A stretch of DNA of 64,000 bases from Rhabdophis nuchalis (Eukaryota; Chordata; Lepidosauria; Squamata; Natricidae). Location: positions 178,517,276 to 178,581,275 of the forward strand of contig CM077647.1 of assembly GCA_039707465.1 (NCBI GenBank). The letters run 5' to 3'. Made by a program: the position numbers and the translations under genes. This document shows, piece after piece, positions 57,086 through 64,000 of the stretch (its first letter is position 1; every line of letters starts with the position of its first letter). The notes below the pieces were generated by a model that was given only the letters and a program-made list of their open reading frames with translations, had not been told where the DNA came from and did no database searches.

Positions 57086-57459
57086 TGTAAAGCTGGAGTT
57101 TTTGCCTAGTGGGTGAAGCTAGCATCCTTCCACAGGTTTCCTAATCCCAGATCAACCAGCAGCGGGAGGTGGTAGTAGTTACTCCCCAGCTGAGAGGAAG
57201 ATGCTACCTATAACAAGTAGCCGCACAGGACTTCTTGTCAAGCAGGTGTAAAGATTGTCTACTTTTCGGTGTAAAGATTGTCTACTTTTCATCGGGTTCT
57301 TTCAAACGAGGAGGAAAAAAACCCAATGTCGAGGAAAGCGGGCACGGCCAGCTGTGCATGCTGGGCTCTGGTGTCCCAAGATTGCTTCTCAACAGCTCCT
57401 CCTCTTTTTTAAGGGTTCCCCCTTCATCCATCTCATTCCCTCCTCATCTCTGGTCTCAG

Positions 57460-57860
57460 ATTTAAACAGAGTTGGAAGGGACCTTATGGGTCATCTAGTC
57501 CAACCCCCCCTCCCCCAAGCAGGAAACCCTGCACAGTTTCGGACAAATGGCAACCCTAACCATAACCCCCAGGGACCCCTCTGCTGTGGGGGAAGAGCCT
57601 TGCCCCAATCCCAATAGCAGAGTTGGAAGGGACCTTGGAGGTCATCTAGTCCAACCCCCCCAACCCCACTCAAGCAAGAGACCCTGCACCTTTTCTGACA
57701 AATGGCAACCCTAAGGGGGGGTGGGGGGGCTCTGCTGTCGGGCAGAACCTGCCCCAATCACAATCACAACAGCAGAGTGGGAAGGGACCTTGGAGGTCAT
57801 CTAGTCCAACCCCCTGCCTTAGGCAGGAAGCCCTATACCGTTTCAGACAAATCCCCCCCA
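57460..57860 (-). mobile_element. Three SINE/CR1 tails in tandem
   Basis: AGAGT(T/G)GGAAGGGACCTT occurs at about 57470, 57619 and 57774, each followed by TCATCTAGTCCAACCCCC and CAGACAAAT or GACAAATGGCAACCCTAA. About 150 bases apart, so probably a local duplication. Confidence 0.65.
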
Positions 57861-57999
57861 AATCCAGAAGTGGCTTCCTTCCTTCCTCCTCCTCCTCCTC
57901 CTCCCTAGACAACAATCCGTCTGCATGCAGGGTTGAAACAAACCAGCATGGGCTCTGCCCGAGACGCTTAAGCAGCCAGCCCTCAGTGAGGAACGCCAC

Positions 58000-58900
58000 T
58001 CCGCCTTGCAATCCCAAGCCATCCGCGCGAGGGAGCGGAAAAACCTTTTCGGGCGGAAAGCGGCTTCCCTTTTGGACGGGACCCCCGGCAGCCCCCAGCC
58101 CTCCCCCCCCCAAAAAACCGCTTCCTTCCTCCCCCTCCCCATCTCCCCTTCTTCCAAACAGAGGCCGCGTCTCCGCCCTCGCCTCTTCCTCTTTGTCCGA
58201 CCCCCCTCCCCAGGCCCTTAGCCGCAGCAGGACCCATATTGCACGGCCTCCGGGGCTCTCCAAGCTTCCCATTGGAATCAAAGCCGCCGTCCAAGCGAAG
58301 CCCACCGCCCGATCGCCTTTCTCTCTCTCTCTCTCTCTCTCCCCCTTCCTTCTCTCTTCCCAGCCATCGGGAGCCCCGTTTGGGGCCGGGGAACAAAGGC
58401 CGCGCGGAGGGAGGAAGCTGGTTAGAAGCGGCGGGGGAAAAAGAAGGGAAGGCAGGCGGCGGCGGCAGGGAGAAGAAAAAGAAGAAGAAGCGAGGATCGG
58501 AGCCGGAGGAGAAGGCGGCCTCCCTCCCTCCCTCCCTCCCCGGGCCACTCACCCGCTTTCGGCCGCGCTCCGGCTCTCCGCTTGGCGAGGGGGGCTCTGG
58601 CTGCCCCCGGGGCGCGGGAGCGAGACTGGGAGGCTGGGGCTGTCTGGCCGGCTGCCATTGGCTGGAGAAACCCCGAGCGCCGGGCAGGGGAGGCTCCGGA
58701 CGGTTCGGCGCTCTGCACGTGCTCAGAGGGCGCCCGCCGCTCATTGTGGCTTCACGGCGTTCGCGAACGCGCGGGGCGGGCGGCGCTTCCGAAGGCGGGG
58801 AGGCGCGGAGGGAGTCCCTTTCCTCGACAGCTTCCCGGGCCAAGTTGGGGAGGTGGAAATAACCCAGGGGTCGTGGGAACGCGCGTTAAGCGGGGATCCG
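58000..58900 (-). promoter_or_regulatory. HOMEZ: CpG island, probable HOMEZ promoter and untranslated first exon
   Basis: About 900 bases are GC-rich with dense CpG, contrasting with repeat DNA on both sides. On the minus strand a near-ideal donor, AAGCGG|GTGAGT, ends a potential exon at 58553. An inverted CCAAT box (ATTGG, 58657-58661) is suitably upstream, and an E-box CACGTG sits at about 58718. HOMEZ (minus strand) needs an upstream untranslated exon because its coding exon starts with an acceptor, and this is the only island between HOMEZ and the TWSG-like gene. The link across 9.9 kb is inference. A plus-strand transcript cannot be excluded. Confidence 0.6.
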
Positions 58901-59057
58901 AGTTCACGTGTCTAAAAGAGGCGGACCCGAACTGCGATCGGGTGTTTTTTTTTTGTTTTTTTTACTCCCTGGCTTCATCGAGCCAGCTTCTGCGAGGAAG
59001 TCTAAAATAAACCCCTTTTGAAGCCTAAACCACGATTGATCGTTTCATGGCCTAGTT

Positions 59058-59192
59058 CAGGGGTCTGCAAAGTCGGCTCTTTTAAGATTGGTGGACTTCA
59101 ACTCCCAGAATTCCCCAGCCAGCTATGCTGGCTGGGGAACTCTGGGAGTTGAAGTCCACCAGTCTTAAAAGAGCCGACTTTGCAGACCCCTG
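59058..59192. mobile_element. Palindromic hAT MITE (135 bp)
   Basis: CAGGGGTCTGCAAAGTCGGC pairs with GCCGACTTTGCAGACCCCTG. The duplication GCCTAGTT is exact (59050-59057 and 59193-59200). Each arm contains TGGACTTCAACTCCCAGAA. Confidence 0.96.
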
Positions 59193-59200
59193 GCCTAGTT

Positions 59201-59590
59201 GATGTAAACTCGGATTGATGGGTTCAGATGTGCCAGGCCTGGTAAAAGCTGGTATAACGATCAGGCTAGAAACGGGGAGAGCCGAGTTCGAGTCTTATCT
59301 TGAGGCACAAAGCCAACCGGGTGACTTCAGGCCAGTCATTCGCTCTCAGCCCTGGGAAAGAAGTAACGGCAGACCACATCTGGGGGCGGGAATCTGAACA
59401 CGAAAACTCACCTTTCTAAAGCAAAAGGCAAAAAAAAGGCATAAACCATGATTTGACCAGGTTCAACAGCAGACAGATCGGGATGTCATTTATAACAGTG
59501 GCTTGGTTTGTGCCTTTTTCCGAATGAGGTTTATTATGAAGCAGGAAAGGCGCTTTATAACCCCTTCGGAAGACTCATTTAAAAGAGGCA
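59201..59590. other. Unique intergenic DNA
   Basis: No gene. GAACACGAAAACTCACC and nearby AT-rich DNA show nothing I recognise. Confidence 0.4.
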
Positions 59591-59929
59591 GTTCTCAACT
59601 TACAACCTGTTGCTTAGCGACGGTATGGAAGTTAGGACGGACCTGGCTCGGGATACTGACTGATTGAGTTGCCCCTCTGGTCATGCGAACGCCTTGTGTT
59701 CATTTCCCCGAGTTTCATTTTTGAACAAAAACCAGTATTCTGGTTTGGGGTAAAAACGTTCCATAGTGAACAATGAGATGGTTTAATGATTGTGGCGTTC
59801 GCTTCATGACCACCCCAAAAAGGACGTAAAATTGGCTCCGTCGCATGGATGACACGTTTTGCGCCCATGTCAATTTAGGATCATAATGGGCGGACTGCTG
59901 GCTGGGGAATTCTGGGAGTTGAAGTCTGC

Positions 59930-60880
59930 ATATATTGAGCTCTAGAGCAGGGCTCTTCAAACTTGGGCACTTTTAAGATGGGGTGGACTTCAACTCCCAG
60001 AATTCCCCAGCTAGCGTGGTTGGCTGAGGAATTCTGGGAATTGAAGTCCACCCAACTTAAAGCATGACAGGCTGAGGAATTCTGGGAATTGAAGTCCACC
60101 CAACTTAAAGCATGACAGGCTGAGGAATTCTGGGAATTGAAGTCCACCCAACTTAAAGCATGACAGGCTGAGGAATTCTAGGAATTGAAGTCCACCCAAC
60201 TTAAAGCATGACAGGCTGAGGAATTCTGGGAATTGAAGTCCACCTGTCTTTAAAAGTCCCTCAGCACTGCCTGACTGAGGAATTCTGGGAATTGAAGTCT
60301 ACCCAACTTAAAGCATGACAGGCTGAGGAATTCTGGGAATTGAAGTCCACCCAACTTAAAGCATGACAGGCTGAGGAATTCTGGGAATTAAAGTCCACCT
60401 GTCTTAAAAGTCCCTCAGCACGGCCTGACTGAGGAATTCTGGGAATTGAAGTCCACCCATCTTAAAGTTCCTCAGCACAGCCTGGCTGAGGAATTCTGGG
60501 AATTGAAGTCCACTCATCTTAAAGTTCCTCAGCACAGCCTGGCTGAGGAATTCTGGGAATTGAAGTCCACCTGTGTTAAAGTTCCTCAGCATGGCCTGAC
60601 TGAGGAATTCTGGGAACTGAAGTCCACCCATCTTAAAAGTCCCTCAGCATGGCCTGACTGAGGAATTCTGGGAACTGAAGTCCACCCATCTTAAAAGTCC
60701 CTCAGCATGGCCTGACTGAGGAATTCTGGGAACTGAAGCCCACCCATCTTAAAAGTTCCTCAGCACGGCCTGACTGAGGAATTCTGGGAACTGAAGTCAA
60801 CCCATCTTAAAAGTCCCTCAGCATGGCCTGACTGAGGAATTCTGGGAACTGAAGTCCACCCGTCTTAAAAGTCCCTCAGC
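59930..60880. repeat. 48-57-bp minisatellite derived from a hAT-MITE arm
   Basis: About 18 units of GAGGAATTCTGGGAATTGAA GTCCACC plus a variable linker. In the first half the linker is CAACTTAAAGCATGACAGGCT (48-base period). In the second it is CATCTTAAAAGTCCCTCAGC plus ATGGCCTGACT (57-base period). The core is the inverted arm of the MITE at 59058-59192. Confidence 0.93.
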
Positions 60881-60887
60881 ATAACCG

Positions 60888-61017
60888 CAGAGGTGGGTTG
60901 CTCCCAGTTTGGCCAAACCAGTAGTAGCGGAGGCAGAAGGTTCCGCCCACCTCCTGGACGCTTCTGTCCATGCGCACAGGAGCGCACTAGTAAAAAAAAA
61001 TTGGCAATCCACCTCTG
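60888..61017. mobile_element. Short hAT-like MITE (130 bp)
   Basis: CAGAGGTGGGTTGC pairs with GCAATCCACCTCTG (one mismatch). Flanks CATAACCG and CACGACCG resemble an 8-bp duplication. It sits at the right end of the minisatellite. Confidence 0.65.
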
Positions 61018-61509
61018 CACGACCGCCTAAGGAATTCTGGGAATTGAAGTCCAACAGTTTTCAAGCTGCCGAGTTTGGAGACTCTTAACCTCGAGGTCCT
61101 TGTTTCTGCCGCCATTGTTAGAAGGCATCCAGAGAAAACCATTCGTGGGCATAAAGGGATCCACACCGCACGTACCTTTACTAACTTCCATTCACTACCT
61201 CCTGTTCCTGTTTTCCCCTATTTTTTTTTATTACTACAAAAATACTACAAAGACGTTCTCATCATGGAAAGGAAGGATTTGAGGATTCGTGCATAGGGCT
61301 GATGTCAGCTGATTTCAGCAAATCTGGGGGGGGGGGGGGAAATGAAAAATATCCCAGGTGAGGTCCCAGGACAGATGGACAACCCCCCCCCCCAGCTGAA
61401 GAGGGAAAAACTGGGCTGGATAGAGGGGGGGTCTTCTGTGCCCCCCAAAACATTTTCTCGCTGCTGAAAAAAATCCGGGTTTGGGAAGCAGGCTGAAGCA
61501 GGAAGCAAT

Positions 61510-61850
61510 ACAGCAAAGTCCTCATTTAGTGGCCGTGCAAAGGAACCCCGGCACTGAAAAAAAAAGGGACTTAGGGCCGTGTTTCACCCTTACGACCTTT
61601 GTAACAACCCTGTGACCTTGGGATCAAAAATTCAGATGCTTGGCACCCGATTCAGACTTGCGACCGTCGCTGTGTCCCAAGGTCATCCCTATCCCTAACC
61701 CTAACCCTTTGGCGGCCTTCTGACAAGATTCACTTAACAACGGGGCGACTAACTTATTGACGGCGGCGAGTCACTTAACAAGCTTGTAAAATCGGGCCAA
61801 ACGCACTTCGCAAATGCCTCGCTTCACAACGGGAAAGATGGCTACCTGAA
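61510..61850. repeat. Interspersed DNA-transposon-like repeat
   Basis: GTCCTCATTTAGTGGCCGTG, TTGTGACCTTGGGATCAAAAATTC-type text and CTTAACAACGGGGCG match the family at 23791-24155. A short CCTAACCCTAACCC lies at about 61693. Confidence 0.5.
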
Positions 61851-61955
61851 AATGGATGCAATGCGGTTTGGCGGGGAGGCTGTGCAGAAAAGCGGGGGTG
61901 GGGTGGGGGTGTGACGCGACGCTCTGCGAGTCAAGGAAGGCGAAAGCAACGCCGC

Positions 61956-64000
61956 TCAGTCCTGGCAGTTGGAGCAATTTGCGTGGGCACCTCCGTAGCC
62001 CTGGCAGTCCGGCCCCAGGCATTGGCAGCAGGCGCTGTGAAACCACCGGTAACGCCAGGCGCCCACCGACTGGCAAGCCGCACGGCAGCGGCTCATGGAC
62101 AGGCAATCGTTGAAGTAGATGGACTGGCAAGCTGGCGCCGTCGCATTCGGGCCCTTGGCGGCGTCGGGGTCTGGGAGTGCCAGGTCTGCCAACGAGAAAG
62201 AGAAAGTTTGATAACCGACTGGTTTCAATTTTCCACCTGTGGTGCCGGCGGCAGATTCGGCCAGTGAGGAGGTTGGGGAGGGACATGGGCCAGTCCTGGA
62301 GTGTGAGGAAGGCTCGGATGAGGGCTCTGTGTCGGAGGCAGGGAGGGGGCCAGAGCCGTCCAACAGTGATCAGCTGCCTTCGGAGTCGGACGTCCGTGAG
62401 GCAGAAGAACAGCTGGAGCCTGTTCCCCGTGTGCGCCTGCGCAGAGTGGCCAGACGAAGGGAACAGCTAAAGAACAGGGGTCGACTTGGGAAGGAAGGCC
62501 ACAGCTGGACGACGAACAGCCCCTCCCAGAGGAAATAAAAGAGGGAGCCACAGGGGAGGGGAGTTTGCAGGAGACAATTAGTTCATTTCATTGGTTCGGG
62601 ACTCTCCGAGACTCCTTGCCGAGTTTGACACATATCAACCTGGCAGCTTTCCAAGCCAAAGAAGGTCTGTGACCGTAAATCCTCCTTTGAAAGACTTTGC
62701 TGGATGTGAATGAGCAGAATTCACAGTCAATTAATAAAAGGAGTTTTTGTTGGGACCAGGAGGTGGCTTCCGGCTCTCGGGACATCTCGGTCAGAGTAAA
62801 GAGCAACTATGATGATTAGGGGCCTGGAGACTAAAACATGAAGCAGGAATCGGGTATGTCTAGTTTAATGACAGGATAGCAGTCTTCCAATATTTGAGGG
62901 GCTGCCACAAAGAAGAGGGAGGGGAGGTTTCAACCTGTTTTCCAAAGCACCTCAAGGCCAGACAAGGAATAATGGATGGAAACGAATCAAAGAGAGAAGC
63001 AACCTAGAATTAAGGAGAAACTTCCTAACAGGGAGAACAATTAACCGGTGGAACAGCTTGCCACCAGAAGTTGGGGGTGCTCCAACCACGGGAGGCTTTT
63101 AAGATTGGAGATTGGAGAGCCATTTGTCTGAAATACTAGGTCCTCTGCTTGAACAGGGGGTTGGGCTAGAAGACCTCCAAGATCCCTTCCAACTCTTGTT
63201 ATTCTGTTTTTCGGTTATTTCCCAATTTACCAGGTAACAGTTAGAAAGAAGATCAAGAAGCAGCAGCTTCAGATATATTGGAAACAAGGGGTGGAAACTA
63301 ATAAGGAGAGAAGCCAGCTGGAATTAAGGAGAAACTTCCTAACAGCGAGAACAATTAACCAGTGGAACAGCTTGCCACCAGAAGTTGTGGGTGCTCCAAC
63401 CACGGGAGGCTTTTAAGACTGGAGATTGGAGAGCCATTTGTCTGAAATACTAGGTCCTCTGCTTGAACAGGGGGTTGGGCTAGAAGACCTCCAAGATCCC
63501 TTCCAACTCTTGTTATTCTGTTTTTCGGTTATGTCCCAATTTACCGGGTGACAGTTAGAAAGAAGATCAAGAAGCAGCAGCTTCAGATATATTGGAAACA
63601 AGGGGTGGGAACTAATCAAGGAGAGAAGCCAGCCGGAATTAAGGAGAAACTTCCTAACAGCGAGAACAATTAACCGGTGGAACAGCTTGCCACCAGAAGT
63701 TGTGGGTGCTCCAACCACGGGAGGCTTTTAAGACTGGAGATTGGAGAGCCATTTGGCTGAAATGGTGATAGGGTTTCCTGCTTGAGCAGAGGGGTTGGAC
63801 TAGAAGACCTCCAAGGTCCCTTCCCGCTCTGCGATTCCCTAGGAACCCTCCCACTCCGGGCATACCTGTATGTGGTCCCAGCAGAAGATGTCCGGTATCC
63901 ACGTGGTTTTGGCGAAGTTCCTCTTCTAACGACAGGGTCGCGATGCTCCAGCCGAGAGAAGGGTGATTGTTGGAAAGCGCCAGGAGGGCCCGGAAGAGTG
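61956..64000 (-). CDS. Twisted gastrulation (TWSG) family protein, last two exons, partial
   Basis: Two exons join in frame on the minus strand. The first, 63866-64000, is cut by the window edge and reads LFRALLALSNNHPSLGWSIA onward to GPHTG. The second, 61956-62185, has acceptor TTGGCAG and ends with TGA. The C-terminal part holds ten cysteines, including YFNDCLSMSRCRAAC, a YRWFHSACCQCLGPDCQGYG block and the terminal CSNC. These are the diagnostic C-terminal features of Tsg proteins, which are secreted and bind BMPs together with chordin. N-glycosylation sequons are visible (NAT and NCS). The N-terminal signal and BMP-binding domain lie beyond 64000. The sequence differs from typical TWSG1 in many positions (QD at the end instead of MNCMF), so it is probably a paralogue such as TWSG2. 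The intron (62186-63865) is full of repeats. Residues of the missing part cannot be assessed. Confidence 0.85.
62239..62810 (+). repeat. Unclassified interspersed repeat in the TWSG-like intron
   Basis: Matches 4845-5390. A 99-codon frame at 62239-62538 encodes an acidic segment (SEEVGEGHGPVLECEEGSDE) and EEQLEPVPRVRLRRVARRR. AATAAA occurs in GAGGAAATAAAAGAG and again at about 62731. It continues to GGACATCTCGGTCAGAGTAA at about 62800. Confidence 0.6.
62811..63835 (+). mobile_element. CR1 3' end, tandemly repeated about 2.5 times (310-bp period)
   Basis: GTGGAACAGCTTGCCACCAG recurs at about 63053, 63362 and 63677. Each is followed by GTGCTCCAACCACGGGAGGC and GCCATTTG(T/G)CTGAAAT. The first two units share the block GGTTAT(T/G)TCCCAATTTACC. 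It lies in the TWSG-like intron. Confidence 0.88.

Noticed and set aside
58239..58862. Long frames in the CpG island
   Set aside because: GC-rich DNA lowers stop frequency on all frames; the peptides are Pro/Arg/Gly-rich without a domain.
59930..60880. Regularly spaced repeats resembling a CRISPR array
   Set aside because: The spacers are themselves repeats, the locus is eukaryotic, and units derive from a MITE.
61690..61708. Interstitial telomere repeat (CCCTAA)n
   Set aside because: Only about two and a half units, within a dispersed repeat.

Overview
The window is vertebrate nuclear DNA, most likely from a squamate reptile and plausibly a snake. The evidence is interspersed-repeat content plus host gene order. 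Repeats include CR1 LINE copies ending in (ATTGT)n tails, L2-like LINE copies, an RTE/BovB 3' end, tRNA-type SINEs carrying a CR1-like tail, many hAT elements with 8-bp target duplications, and very large microsatellite fields. I see no bacterial or viral gene organisation. Genes have introns with GT/AG junctions, and several promoters are CpG-rich.

Four host genes can be supported. (1) SLC7A8 (LAT2), minus strand: only the first coding exon (9874-10000) is present, with its CpG-rich promoter at about 10.0-10.85 kb. Positions 1-9873 would be its first intron. (2) RNF212B, plus strand: a complete 15-coding-exon model from 32645 to 44870, encoding 312 residues with an N-terminal RING, a coiled coil and a Ser/Pro-rich tail. 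A candidate promoter lies at about 29.35-29.5 kb. (3) HOMEZ, minus strand: an intact single coding exon (47133-48611), with a probable untranslated first exon in a CpG island at about 58.5 kb. (4) A twisted-gastrulation (TWSG) family gene, minus strand: its last two exons (61956-62185 and 63866-64000), continuing past the right edge. The order and strands SLC7A8(-), RNF212B(+), HOMEZ(-) match human 14q11.2 as I recall it. The TWSG neighbour does not belong to that human interval as I recall it.

Layout: 1-9.8 kb is SLC7A8 intron 1 with CR1, L2, a TA-flanked MITE and a 1.7-kb CT-rich microsatellite. 9.87-10.85 kb is SLC7A8 exon 1 and promoter. 10.88-13.92 kb is a GC-rich 27-bp minisatellite with a 668-bp higher-order repeat. 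14.28-20.2 kb is a polypurine block that switches to about 5 kb of polypyrimidine. 20.8-26.1 kb holds (TAGA)n, (TTCTA)n and a 1,670-bp-period duplication. 26.3-29.3 kb holds an L2 copy, a purine array and a promoter-proximal tandem repeat. 29.4-45.1 kb is RNF212B. 45.1-47.1 kb is the convergent RNF212B/HOMEZ spacer. 47.1-58.9 kb is HOMEZ, whose proposed 5' intron contains a four-level nested transposon stack. 59-61.1 kb holds a hAT MITE and a minisatellite made from the same kind of sequence. 61.9-64 kb is the TWSG-like gene.

The genes are independent host genes and not an operon: amino-acid exchange at the plasma membrane (SLC7A8), meiotic recombination (RNF212B), a nuclear homeodomain protein (HOMEZ) and a secreted BMP modulator (TWSG family). 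All exon boundaries come from reading splice signals and reading frame by eye; no alignment or database search was run.
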